The position numbers and the translations under genes are program-made. From Pirellulales bacterium (GTDB lineage: Bacteria; Planctomycetota; Planctomycetia; Pirellulales; Thermoguttaceae), in assembly GCA_030607895.1 (NCBI GenBank), contig JAUWJC010000004.1:1-20744 (forward strand): DNA of 20,744 nt, written 5' to 3'. A model generated the notes under the pieces. The model was not told where the DNA came from. It ran no database searches and saw nothing but the letters and a program-made list of their open reading frames with translations. How positions within the stretch are numbered: the stretch's first letter is position 1; each line of letters opens with the position of its first letter. Shown here in pieces: positions 1 to 7,838 of this stretch.

Positions 1-415
1 CGTTCGAGCCCCAAATGATCAGCGGAAGGTCCACCGCCTCGAGCACTGCCCGAACCGTTTCCACCGCTTCTTCCGCCGAGCGGTCGCCTTCGTCGGGATG
101 GGTCGACAACAGACGCAGGCTAACCAGGTCGGCTTCCAGTTCTTTCACCCTGCGTGCCCAGGCCACGGGGTCAGACCAGACATCGCCGTACACTTGCTCC
201 AGCGCCGCCGGCCAGTTGGGCGGCCGTTTGTCGAACACCTCCAGGGCGATGGCCGGCGGATTGGGCGTTTCGGCGTCGAAGCTGATGAAGGGGATGCCGC
301 TTTGGCCGCCTATGGTGACGGTACGGCCGCGCGACCCGCCCTCGGCCTTGGTGGCCCCCAGCGTTACCGTGTTGACTTGTCCCGACCATTTCTCCTTCGC
401 ATCAGGAATTGTCAT
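1..415 (-). CDS. acsD: Corrinoid iron-sulfur protein small subunit (CFeSP, AcsD/CdhD), N-terminal part only
   Basis: The frame is open from an ATG at 413-415 down to base 1, giving 138 codons; the rest lies outside the window. The protein begins MTIPDAKEKW and soon reaches VTLGATKAEGGSRGRTVTIG, a signature of the CFeSP small subunit, followed by a stretch ending LEAVDLPLIIWGSN, as expected in the TIM-barrel fold of this family. With AcsC it forms the heterodimer that carries the methyl-cobamide used by acetyl-CoA synthase. A good ribosome binding site (AAGGAG, 7 bases before ATG) supports the start. It is the last visible gene of the acsB-acsC-acsV-cooC-acsD series, separated from cooC by an 87-base gap that holds a palindromic repeat. 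The methyltransferase gene acsE often follows acsD in acetogens, but that position is beyond the edge. Confidence 0.93.
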   Translation of the reverse strand, partial: MTIPDAKEKWSGQVNTVTLGATKAEGGSRGRTVTIGGQSGIPFISFDAETPNPPAIALEVFDKRPPNWPAALEQVYGDVWSDPVAWARRVKELEADLVSLRLLSTHPDEGDRSAEEAVETVRAVLEAVDLPLIIWGSN

Positions 416-437
416 GCGAGGTCTCCTTGAGTTCAGG

Positions 438-517
438 CTGTTAGGCGTTTAGGCTATTAGGGGTGCGGGATGAACCGCTTGCGGCTTCGCAACCCTAATG
501 GCCTAACCTCCTAACAG
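438..517. repeat. Palindromic intergenic repeat, family 1, copy A
   Basis: The sequence folds into a nested stem-loop. CTGTTAGG (438-445) pairs with CCTAACAG (510-517), inner TTAGGC and TTAGGG units pair with GCCTAA and CCCTAA, and the tip is TTGCG-GCTT-CGCAA. A diverged second copy lies at 11994-12060 in the opposite orientation; over 67 aligned bases I count 58 identities. It fills most of the cooC-acsD gap, and its right arm overlaps the last codons of cooC, supplying the TAG stop. It could act as a processing, stability or attenuation hairpin, or be a mobile REP-like element. Confidence 0.8.
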
Positions 518-1264
518 TCCAAGCACCACGTTTCTGACCGCGGCAAGTGCGGGATTATCGTTGGGTAAACTGAAAACATCACCGGCAATCGCCCCGAGTT
601 GCTCCAACGCGTCATCCTGGGGGATATCCAGAAGCCGCTGGGCGTCGAGCAGTTCGAGTTGCCGGTCGATCTGTTCGCCCGTTCCTGCCGGCCCCACCCG
701 GTTGACCAGCACCACCCGGCGGCCAATTTGCACCGGCAACTCGCGCGAAAGGGCCACGATTCGCTCTGCCGCCCGGACCGAAGGCAATGTGGGATTAACC
801 ACGCCGATCAGCACGTCCACGTTGTCGGTGGTGCGGCGCGAGAGGTGCTCCATGCCGGCCTCGTTGTCCAGGACCACCAGAATGTAGTTTGCCGACAGGC
901 TGCTAAGCGACTTCCGCAGCAGTGTGTTCACGTAGCAATAGCATCGCGGTCCTTCGCCCCGGCCCATGGTGATCAGGTCGAACCCATCGGCTTCGGCAAC
1001 GGCGCGTTGAATTTCATCGTCGACGGCCCGGGCGCGGCCCAACCCGCCGGGCGGCGAACCTTCGGAGGTAGAGCTTACTTCGCGGATTTCGGCCAGCGGC
1101 CTGCCCGGCTCCGTGCCGAGCGCTTCGGCCAGGTTGGAGTTCGGATCGGCGTCCACCGCCAGGATCGGCCCGATCCCCTTTTCTTTGAACGAGCGCACCA
1201 GGAGCGCCGCGAGGGTAGTCTTTCCCGTTCCCCCCTTGCCGGCAACTGCAAGCGAAAGCTTCAC
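503..1264 (-). CDS. cooC: CooC-type nickel-insertion ATPase, second copy (AcsF-like)
   Basis: This 253-residue P-loop ATPase begins MKLSLAVAGKGG. It has a MinD/CooC-type deviant Walker A, GKGGTGKT (residues 9-16), DADPNSNLAEALG after strand 2, and the Cys-x-Cys metal-binding pair C108/C110 in GPRCYCYVN that marks CooC proteins. LDNEAGMEHL occupies the Walker B region. CooC homologues help load nickel into CODH, and the copy next to ACS genes (AcsF) has been linked to ACS maturation; which target this one serves is an inference from its position between acsV and acsD. The chosen start is GTG at 1262-1264, which overlaps the acsV stop as GTGA and is preceded by GGAGA. A longer reading in the same frame only adds residues that overlap acsV. 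The C-terminus (LLGG, then TAG) is encoded by an arm of the palindromic repeat. Confidence 0.92.
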   Translation of the reverse strand: MKLSLAVAGKGGTGKTTLAALLVRSFKEKGIGPILAVDADPNSNLAEALGTEPGRPLAEIREVSSTSEGSPPGGLGRARAVDDEIQRAVAEADGFDLITMGRGEGPRCYCYVNTLLRKSLSSLSANYILVVLDNEAGMEHLSRRTTDNVDVLIGVVNPTLPSVRAAERIVALSRELPVQIGRRVVLVNRVGPAGTGEQIDRQLELLDAQRLLDIPQDDALEQLGAIAGDVFSLPNDNPALAAVRNVVLGLLGG

Positions 1265-3258
1265 GGTTGTGTCTCCTTCCGGCTGTGCCTGGAGGTGCGC
1301 GCGTGCTCGGCCAATCGCTCCGCCACCGATGGGAACCGAGCGAGGTCCGTGTGGGGCAGAAAGCAGGCCGCAGTATATCGCTCCATGTAACCCGGGTCGA
1401 CCATTAGTTCCCGATAACTGATCCGGTCGCGCAATCGGAGCGCTTCCTCGAACATCGCACGGTTGAGCATTACCAGCTTGGCGCCTGCCACGCAACTGTT
1501 GCCGATGAACTTGATGCGGACCGTCGGCACCTCGGGCAGCAGGCCGATCGTAATACAGCTTGAAATATCCAAGCGGTTGCCGAACGCGCCGGCGATGTAC
1601 ACCTTCTGTATGTCGGTGAAGGAGAGATCGACCGATTGCACGAGCGAATCGGCGGCCGCGTAGATCGAGCCTTTGGTGCGGATCAGGTTTTCGATATCGG
1701 CCTGGCTCAGGACCACGTCTCGCTCGCCGCCGGACTGCTTCGCCGAGACGAGCACGAACTCCTGGGGCCCGCCGTTTTCAGAGTCTCTCAGCCGATTACC
1801 GGCCCGGCCGGCGAGGAAACGGCCGCGGCGGTCCACCACGCCCGTCAGGACCATCTCCGATAGCGTGTCGATCAGGCCGGTTCCACAAAGTCCGACGGGC
1901 GGGCAGCCGTCGATGGTGGTGGTCGATACGGCCAGGTCGCGGTGGAATATTCGAACCTGGTCGATCGCGCCGCTGGTCGCCCGCATCCCGCAGGAGACCG
2001 ATCCGCCTTCGAGAGCCGGCCCGGCCGAGGCGGAACAGGCGACGAGGAAATCGCGGTTACCCAGCACCACCTCGCCGTTTGTGCCGATGTCCAACAGTAG
2101 CGAGAGTTCTTCCGACTTGTGAATTTTCGAGACCAGGATCCCGGCCGTCACGTCGCCGCCGACAAAGCTTCCCACCATGGGCAGCGTGTAGAGGAGCCCT
2201 CGGGGATGGATTCCAAGTCCAACTTCGGCGGCCCTTAGGGGCGGCGGGCTGGTGGCCGCGGGCGTAAAGGGCGCCAGGCGGATCAGGTCCGTCTCCAACC
2301 CCAACAGGAAGTGCAACATCGAAGTGTTGCCCGCCGCCACAACGCACTGGATGTCTCCCCGCCCAATGTGGGCCCGCTCGACCAACTCGGCGATGAGGCT
2401 GTTGGCGTCCTGGATGATTGCCTGGTGCAGTGTTTCGGCGCCGCCGCTCTGGCGAGCGTGGTTGATTCGGTTGACCACGTCGGCGCCGTAGCGGATTTGG
2501 GAGTTGTACTTTGCCGCCGCCTCGCGCGTGATTCCGGAGGTGAGGTCTACCAGGTGTCCGACGACCGTCGTGGTGCCCACGTCCAGCGCCAGGCCGAAAC
2601 TCCGATCCGACGTATCGCCCGACTCGACCGAGAGCACCTCGTTGCCACCGCCTCGCAGTGCCACGGTGGCCGTAACCTGCCCGTCCCACTTCCAGTTCCA
2701 CGACGACCGTCTGACACGGCGCGTGCGCAGCAACCGCGGCAGTTCACGGGTAATTTTCAGCCCCATTTGCAGCGAGCCGGGCCGCTTCTTCGAGACGGCC
2801 TCCAACAACCGTTCCTGGTCGGCCGTTGGAGTGTCCAGCGACGGTTCGGCCAGCGTGAAGAAGAACTTCTCGACGATCGGGGCCAGTTCGGCGGGTGAAG
2901 GTCCCGGGCCGCGGTGGGTGAAGTCGCGGAACCGCTCGCTGTCTTTGCCGATCTCTTCGTAGCCGACCAACCGCGACTCGGGCGGGATTTCAACCACAAG
3001 ATCGCTGCGCGGAACCACCTGGCAGGCCAGGACGTATCCGCGGCGGATTTCGTCGCGGGTGAGAAAATCGGTCGATTCGCCCTCGACCTCACCCGAGCGG
3101 ATAATCACGCGGCACTTTCCGCAAACGCCCTCGCCTCCGCAGATTCCGCCGAGGTAGATATCTACCTCGCGCGCGGCCTCGAGGAGGGTTTTGCCCTCCT
3201 CGACCGTCGTTTCGTACTCTTGCGGAAGAAAACGGATGCGAAAACCGGCCACGATCAA
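1261..3258 (-). CDS. acsV: Reductive activator of corrinoid protein (RACo/AcsV), [2Fe-2S] ferredoxin plus ASKHA ATPase
   Basis: This 665-residue protein carries an N-terminal plant-type [2Fe-2S] domain (C40, C46, C49, C79 in ICGGEGVCGKC and LACQV), a linker, and a C-terminal actin-like ATPase (ASKHA/DUF4445) domain. Visible ATPase motifs are LDVGTTT (225-231), GNTSMLH (310-316), LDIGTNGE (389-396) and CSASAGPALEGG (408-419). In Carboxydothermus the homologue uses ATP to reduce inactive Co(II) CFeSP back to Co(I), so the partner here should be AcsC/AcsD. The start is uncertain: TTG at 3256-3258 has GAGG five bases upstream, whereas GTG at 3250-3252 is the alternative and would remove two residues. 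It lies downstream of acsC across a 98-base gap with two hairpins, and its stop overlaps the GTG of cooC by four bases, suggesting coupling. Confidence 0.94.
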   Translation of the reverse strand: MIVAGFRIRFLPQEYETTVEEGKTLLEAAREVDIYLGGICGGEGVCGKCRVIIRSGEVEGESTDFLTRDEIRRGYVLACQVVPRSDLVVEIPPESRLVGYEEIGKDSERFRDFTHRGPGPSPAELAPIVEKFFFTLAEPSLDTPTADQERLLEAVSKKRPGSLQMGLKITRELPRLLRTRRVRRSSWNWKWDGQVTATVALRGGGNEVLSVESGDTSDRSFGLALDVGTTTVVGHLVDLTSGITREAAAKYNSQIRYGADVVNRINHARQSGGAETLHQAIIQDANSLIAELVERAHIGRGDIQCVVAAGNTSMLHFLLGLETDLIRLAPFTPAATSPPPLRAAEVGLGIHPRGLLYTLPMVGSFVGGDVTAGILVSKIHKSEELSLLLDIGTNGEVVLGNRDFLVACSASAGPALEGGSVSCGMRATSGAIDQVRIFHRDLAVSTTTIDGCPPVGLCGTGLIDTLSEMVLTGVVDRRGRFLAGRAGNRLRDSENGGPQEFVLVSAKQSGGERDVVLSQADIENLIRTKGSIYAAADSLVQSVDLSFTDIQKVYIAGAFGNRLDISSCITIGLLPEVPTVRIKFIGNSCVAGAKLVMLNRAMFEEALRLRDRISYRELMVDPGYMERYTAACFLPHTDLARFPSVAERLAEHARTSRHSRKETQP

Positions 3259-3272
3259 TAGTGCCTCGTTGT

Positions 3273-3347
3273 AAAGCCGCGACCAGCGGTCGCGGTCCTT
3301 CGAGTTATCAGTTCATTTAGTGAACCGCGACCACTGGTCGCGGCTTT
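3273..3347. repeat. Paired palindromes, family 2 (CCGCGACC...GGTCGCGG), copies 1 and 2
   Basis: Two 23-base units at 3273-3295 and 3325-3347 are inverted copies of each other with one mismatch. Each is also its own hairpin, with stem CCGCGACC/GGTCGCGG and a three-base loop. They can fold either as two separate hairpins or as one long stem spanning the acsC-acsV gap. The unit nearest acsC begins about ten bases after its stop codon. A third copy lies at 4718-4740. Confidence 0.85.
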
Positions 3348-3356
3348 GCAGTTCTT

Positions 3357-4685
3357 CTACTGGTTTTTCAGATAGCTTGGAAGGCCGGAGGCCTCCTTGG
3401 GGCCAATCTGGACGGACCAGCCCGATTCGTCCTCGATCCCGGCCGACAGCACGGCCACAAGGCCGGGAATAATCAGCTTCCGGTGAGATATATTCTCCTC
3501 GACGCCGGACTTCTTCAGCGCCTGGCTGATCGACTCGGCGTTGAACTTGTCCGACGCCCAGGCCGTAAGCACCGAGGTTCCCTCCGTATCGACCGAGAGG
3601 ATGTAGGCCGGCACACGACTTGCCTCGACCTCGCCCTCCACCGAATAGTAGCTCAGCGAGAAGTTGGTCGTCACCAGCACGGGCGACTCGGCGTCGACTT
3701 CACCCACCGTGTTGAGCTTGGGCTCGACGGCCACCGGCTTTTGCGGGTCGGTGTAGATATCCTGCCGGGTTGTGAGGATGGGGAGTATTTGCCACTTCTC
3801 GATTGCGTCGGTGACAACCACGCCGGCATACTTGGCGACGAACGTGCTCGCCTCGACGGCCTGCATGGTCGGGTCGGTCGCGGAGGTGAAGGCGATTGTC
3901 GGATATCCAAGCTGGCGGAACCCCTTGAGCGAAAGCCGTCTGATCCGGGTGAGTGCCTCCAGCGTGGGCTTGAGGCCCCGAGTGCCCGGGTCCAACACAA
4001 TCTGCTCGACGCCGGCGGAAGTGATCTTGCCGGTGAGCTCGGCAAGGGCTTCCAGATCGGCGGCTCGGACGGCCAACGGGCAATTGTTGTCCTTGGCCAC
4101 CGAGGCGGCGGCTTCCGCTTCCGCGGCTTCCGAGATATACAGAAGTGGCCGATGCCCGGCCAACGCCTCGGCCGCCCTATTGAGGTTCCCGGCCGATGCC
4201 GACATCAAAACGCCCGGCAGCGACGATTTTTCCGAAGCCAACCGGGCGGCCTGCACGAACCGATCGGCATCGCCCGACTCGTTGTCCACCGCCACCAGGT
4301 TCACCCCGATTCGGGTGCCTACCCGCTCGAACACCAGCCGGCCTATCGCCTCGGCCCGCTCGGAGATTGCCGCATCATCCAGGGTATCGGAGACCCTGAC
4401 GGCCAGGGCGGTTGGCCGATGGAATTTCTCTTCGTGCCGGTAGAGCTGTGTTTCGTTGCCGATTTTGATCTCGACGTCGCCGCTACCGATTTCGACGAGT
4501 TGGATAGGCGGCCGCGAGGCGGACTCGAGCGCTTGCTTGGCCTCTTCGCTAACATGCGGACACGCATCCAGCGGCACTTGCCCGGCCGCCATCTTCATAG
4601 CAAACGCCAGGCAGGTGGGAAAGCCGCATTCCTTGCAGTTGGTTCTGGGTAACTGTTTGTAAATTTCAAGCCCGGTAAGAGCCAT
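3357..4685 (-). CDS. acsC: Corrinoid iron-sulfur protein large subunit (CFeSP gamma, AcsC)
   Basis: This 442-residue protein starts MALTGLEIYKQLPRTNCKEC. The N-terminal [4Fe-4S] domain has C17, C20, C25 and C42, the CxxCxxxxC...C pattern of AcsC/CdhE, which passes electrons to the cobamide. A TIM-barrel follows (with segments such as ILDPGTRGLKP-like VLDPGTRG near residue 230), then a C-terminal corrinoid-binding domain rich in VLTTNFSLSYYSVEGE-type sequence. The length matches the family (about 440-450). The subunit carries the methyl group from methyl-tetrahydrofolate (or its analogue) to the A-cluster of AcsB. The ATG at 4683-4685 is preceded by AAGGAGA. Hairpins flank the gene on both sides, so its transcript could be separated from acsB and acsV messages. 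Confidence 0.97.
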   Translation of the reverse strand: MALTGLEIYKQLPRTNCKECGFPTCLAFAMKMAAGQVPLDACPHVSEEAKQALESASRPPIQLVEIGSGDVEIKIGNETQLYRHEEKFHRPTALAVRVSDTLDDAAISERAEAIGRLVFERVGTRIGVNLVAVDNESGDADRFVQAARLASEKSSLPGVLMSASAGNLNRAAEALAGHRPLLYISEAAEAEAAASVAKDNNCPLAVRAADLEALAELTGKITSAGVEQIVLDPGTRGLKPTLEALTRIRRLSLKGFRQLGYPTIAFTSATDPTMQAVEASTFVAKYAGVVVTDAIEKWQILPILTTRQDIYTDPQKPVAVEPKLNTVGEVDAESPVLVTTNFSLSYYSVEGEVEASRVPAYILSVDTEGTSVLTAWASDKFNAESISQALKKSGVEENISHRKLIIPGLVAVLSAGIEDESGWSVQIGPKEASGLPSYLKNQ

Positions 4686-4717
4686 GGCTTCTCCTTTTCA
4701 AATTAGCTTCTGCCCAC

Positions 4718-4765
4718 AAAGCCGCGACCGGTGGTCGCGGAGTTGTAGGGTGGGCACTGCCCACC
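4718..4765. repeat. Palindrome family 2, copy 3, plus adjacent GGTGGGC hairpin
   Basis: Bases 4718-4740 repeat the 23-base unit found at 3273 and 3325, with a central variation (CCGCGACC-GGT-GGTCGCGG). Directly next to it, GGTGGGC (4749-4755), loop ACT, and GCCCACC (4759-4765) form a second 7-bp hairpin. The pair fills the 92-base space between acsB and acsC. No T-run follows on the minus strand, so a simple intrinsic terminator is not obvious. Confidence 0.8.
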
Positions 4766-4777
4766 AATCACGCTTTG

Positions 4778-6982
4778 TCAAAACATCGGATCGAGTGTAA
4801 GTGCCGGATGCCCTACCTTTTCGAGGTGTGCCATCACTTCTTCTTCCGTCATGGCGTCTTCTTCGGTGGCGATTTTGTCGAGCAGATCAGGTTCGCCGAT
4901 TTTGTCCGCTTCCTTCTGGAACCGCTCGCGGATGCCTTCCTTGAGGGCCTTGGGTATCCAGACGAGTCGCTTGATGCCGCCGTCGGCGGAGATGAACTTG
5001 GGGCTTGATAGATACAGCCGGCCTACTCCAATGAAGCCGGGTGTCTGGGCGCCGCCCCCGGTTGCCGAGGCAAGTTCGCCAAAGCTCATCCCCGACGGCG
5101 TGGTCCCCAGAAACTCGCGATTGACAACCATCACGCCGTTGGCCAGCGGGAGGATCGCCAGGATGCACTCGAAGCAGCCGCAACTGGTCATGGGCGATTC
5201 CAGCAGGCTGTAAGCGCAGAACCGCTCGACCTTGCGGTTGGAGTTTTCGTAGACGAACTTGTTCACGCCTTCCCATTCGCCCAGAACGTGGTCGATGGTA
5301 CGACCCTTTGTGATCGGCTGGTTTGGTCCCGCCGGGTTGATCTCGTAGTTCGCCCGGCCGTCCAACCAGTTATAGGCCCCGCAAAGCCCAAGCCGCTGCG
5401 GCGTAATAACACAAACGTGGTCGGGCGCGTAGCTCTGGCAGACCGTGCAGCTATAGAACACATCGACCGATTCGTCGGTCATTCCGGCGATGCGGTCGTC
5501 GCGGTAGCGGAAGGCCGCCTGGGCTTCGTCAATCTTGGCCTTGACCTGTTCCTCCTCGGTGGAGATTCGGATAGCAACCTTGTCGACTATACTGCCGTAG
5601 TCGTCGTGCAGCTTGGCGTGGAGGATTGTCCCCAGGTGTTTTAGGCGGAAGCCGGCTTCGAACGCCTTTTTGCTGACGCGGCACCAGAGTTGATCGCGCT
5701 GGCCGGTGTGCATGAACCCCATGGCGTGGCTGGTGTACAGGTGGATTTGCCGTTCCATGATTCCTTCGAAGTCCCGCTGCATCTTGCGTCCGGCAATCAG
5801 CACTTCGATGGCCAGCGGCATGGCACCGCCCGGCTCGACCGAGTCGATATCCGGCCCGGCAAGCTGAATGTCGCCGTCCTGGATATCAGCCGGCTCGACC
5901 ATTCGGGCGTATTCGACGGCCGGGGAGTACTTGAAGCCGAACTGCACGTGCATGTCGTCCTTGCGCACTCGTTCGCCTTCGAACGCCGCAGCATAACCCA
6001 CGGGAATGTCGATCTTCTCGATTTTCACCTTCACGGCTCGGGTGTCGATGCAGGTCGGCACCAGCTTGTCGTAATCGGGTTCGACCACGATTGCCTCGCG
6101 GACGGTAACGCCGGTGGGGCGCACTTCGGGCGTGGATGTCGAATCGGAGATGATCGGGTAGCCGAGCAGAATAGCGGCGGCACCCACGGCGTACCAATCG
6201 TCGGAAATATCCCCAAAGGTGATTCCGAAGGCGTTAATTCGTCGTTTTGTGTAGTTCAGGCAGTTGCGCGACTCGCCCCGCTTGTGGCCGCCGAAGGTCA
6301 GCGCGCTTCGGATCGACCAGTTCAGCACGTAGATGGCATCGAGCGTATCGGGCCCGACCGGCACAACGTACAGGTTCCAGCATTCCTCCAGCGGCGCGTC
6401 GTCTTTGAGCACGCCGCCTTCGACCATCTGCTGGCGCATGGTCTTGCCGTCGCGGTTGGCACAGAGGAACGAGAGGATGCTGCGTTGCTGTAGTTCGCGG
6501 ACCACTTTGACGGCGATTTCGGTTGTGGGAGCCGGCCTGAGAATCGCGGCGAAGCCGGGCATCCGCCCGTCGACGAGTTGAATACCCAATTCCCGCATGA
6601 TCGTGTCGGAGATGAATCCCTGCCAGCCGGGTGGTGTCTGATATCCGTTCGCCGTTCTCAGGGCGACCAGCGCCTCTTGGGCAAGCATGGTGGCCGCCCC
6701 GGCGTCCAATCCATCGCCCAGGTAGGGTAGCCACAACTTTTCGGACGGCACCGGGCGGAGCAACTCCCGGGCGTGCTCGACCTGCTGGCGGAGGTCGCCG
6801 ACCGTTTTGACCTCCAGCCCCATCAGCGAGTAGGACATGGGCAGATTGTAAGCGGTGAGCGGTCCCCAGCCGATCGGTTTGTCGGCTCCGTACTTGCTGA
6901 TTGCCTGTTCGAGCGCTTCCTCAGCTTGTCTGACCCACTCGCCCGCACCGCGGATCACCTGCGTGAAAACCTGTTTGGACAT
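4778..6982 (-). CDS. acsB: Acetyl-CoA synthase catalytic subunit (ACS, AcsB)
   Basis: The 734-residue protein makes acetyl-CoA from CO, CoA and the CFeSP methyl group. All A-cluster ligands are visible: C512, C515, C524 and C534 (SCTVC, HVC, GLC), with the dinickel Cys-Gly-Cys at 601-603 (SCGCFEC). The spacing equals that of the Moorella enzyme (C506, C509, C518, C528, C595, C597) with a constant shift of six. The N-terminal domain (MSKQVFTQVIRGAGEWVRQA onward) is the bacterial form that docks to CODH and forms the CO tunnel; archaeal CdhC lacks it. The ATG has AGGGGA seven bases upstream. The gene follows the hoxU-like gene by 31 bases, whereas in classic acetogen clusters it usually follows acsA directly. 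Confidence 0.99.
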   Translation of the reverse strand: MSKQVFTQVIRGAGEWVRQAEEALEQAISKYGADKPIGWGPLTAYNLPMSYSLMGLEVKTVGDLRQQVEHARELLRPVPSEKLWLPYLGDGLDAGAATMLAQEALVALRTANGYQTPPGWQGFISDTIMRELGIQLVDGRMPGFAAILRPAPTTEIAVKVVRELQQRSILSFLCANRDGKTMRQQMVEGGVLKDDAPLEECWNLYVVPVGPDTLDAIYVLNWSIRSALTFGGHKRGESRNCLNYTKRRINAFGITFGDISDDWYAVGAAAILLGYPIISDSTSTPEVRPTGVTVREAIVVEPDYDKLVPTCIDTRAVKVKIEKIDIPVGYAAAFEGERVRKDDMHVQFGFKYSPAVEYARMVEPADIQDGDIQLAGPDIDSVEPGGAMPLAIEVLIAGRKMQRDFEGIMERQIHLYTSHAMGFMHTGQRDQLWCRVSKKAFEAGFRLKHLGTILHAKLHDDYGSIVDKVAIRISTEEEQVKAKIDEAQAAFRYRDDRIAGMTDESVDVFYSCTVCQSYAPDHVCVITPQRLGLCGAYNWLDGRANYEINPAGPNQPITKGRTIDHVLGEWEGVNKFVYENSNRKVERFCAYSLLESPMTSCGCFECILAILPLANGVMVVNREFLGTTPSGMSFGELASATGGGAQTPGFIGVGRLYLSSPKFISADGGIKRLVWIPKALKEGIRERFQKEADKIGEPDLLDKIATEEDAMTEEEVMAHLEKVGHPALTLDPMF

Positions 6983-7006
6983 TTGTGATTCCCCTGGTTA
7001 TGTTTC

Positions 7007-7060
7007 GTACTCATCACGCTCCGCGTGATGCGGGTTCGTCACGCAGAGCGTGACGAGTAC
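7007..7060. repeat. Palindromic repeat, family 3 (TCACGC...GCGTGA), overlapping a gene end
   Basis: Outer arms GTACTCATCACGCT (7007-7020) and AGCGTGACGAGTAC (7047-7060) match at 13 of 14 positions. Each half also folds on itself (ATCACGC-TCC-GCGTGAT and GTCACGC-AGA-GCGTGAC). The element covers the final 14 codons and the stop of the upstream hoxU-like gene and most of the gap before acsB, so it is both coding and a strong RNA hairpin. Confidence 0.82.
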
Positions 7061-7814
7061 ATATTTCCTTAGCCAATTGTTTCCTCTTACACCGCGGGCA
7101 AAACTGTTCGGTAGCCAACAGTTCGACGAGTGTCGGGCCGCCGCGATCGGCCAGGGCTTTGTGCACCAATTCACTTCCGATCGGCCGGCCGCACTCCGCG
7201 CAGTGCTTCAGCTTGACTCGATTCTTGAAGGGCGAGATTTCGACCTCTTCCTCGTGCATTCTGACCACGATCGTACCGACCGGGCAGATTTCCGCGCAGG
7301 CGCCGCAACCGATGCAGTCTTCGGAAGGCATTCTGAACGGGGCGGCCACCGACCGCTCCACGCCCCGGCCCACTCGGGCAATGGCCGAGGCGCCGATCCG
7401 CTCATCGCATACCCGCACGCACAGGCCGCACAAAATGCAGTTCCGCTGCGCTTCGGTCACCGTGGGATAAGGTGTGCCGTCGACTCCCATGCGGGCGGCA
7501 ATCGCACGCAACTCGGGGCTCTCGGGACAGCGGGCCAAGAGCAGTTCCATCACGCCGCGGCGGGCGCGAACGGCCCGCTCGGAGTTCACTCTAACCGTCA
7601 GATCGCGCCGGATCGGGTAGTTGCACGAAGTAACCACCTGCCACCAGCCTCCGCGGTCGATTTCCACCACGCAAATCCGACAGGCAGCGTAAGGTTCCAC
7701 CGCCGGATGATAGCACAGAGTGGGTATCCAGATGCCCCCACGGCGGGCGACCTGGAGTATCGTCTCGCCAAGTTGCGCCTGGTAAGGCTTTCCGTCGATA
7801 GTTACCGTCGGCAT
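7014..7814 (-). CDS. HoxU/NuoG-N-terminal-like iron-sulfur electron-transfer subunit
   Basis: This 266-residue protein resembles the front end of NuoG or HoxU without any catalytic domain. It has a [2Fe-2S] domain (C34, C45, C48, C64) and a 2x[4Fe-4S] domain (C126, C129, C132, C136 and C167, C170, C173, C177). The His-Cys3 cluster present in NuoG and in the neighbouring FdhA is absent. After the ferredoxin domain come two further CxxC pairs (C205/C208 and C239/C242), which look like a zinc ribbon. It should pass electrons between the NuoF flavin subunit and an acceptor such as ferredoxin, CODH or formate dehydrogenase; which one is not shown by sequence. ATG with AGGAA upstream, 24 bases after nuoF. 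The last 14 residues (TRHALRDEPASRGA) are encoded by a palindromic repeat and are probably not part of the conserved fold. Confidence 0.86.
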   Translation of the reverse strand: MPTVTIDGKPYQAQLGETILQVARRGGIWIPTLCYHPAVEPYAACRICVVEIDRGGWWQVVTSCNYPIRRDLTVRVNSERAVRARRGVMELLLARCPESPELRAIAARMGVDGTPYPTVTEAQRNCILCGLCVRVCDERIGASAIARVGRGVERSVAAPFRMPSEDCIGCGACAEICPVGTIVVRMHEEEVEISPFKNRVKLKHCAECGRPIGSELVHKALADRGGPTLVELLATEQFCPRCKRKQLAKEICTRHALRDEPASRGA

Positions 7815-7838
7815 TGCCGGTTCCTGCTGCTTGTGACG

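Noticed and set aside
3273..3347. CRISPR-like array or intrinsic terminator
   Set aside because: Only two inverted units are present with no regular spacers, and neither is followed by a T-run on the minus strand.
5690..6493. Long plus-strand open frames opposite acsB, and similar ones opposite nuoF, cooS and fdhA
   Set aside because: These are antisense frames of strongly supported genes whose complete cofactor motifs lie on the minus strand; none shows domain-like sequence or a ribosome binding site that stands out.
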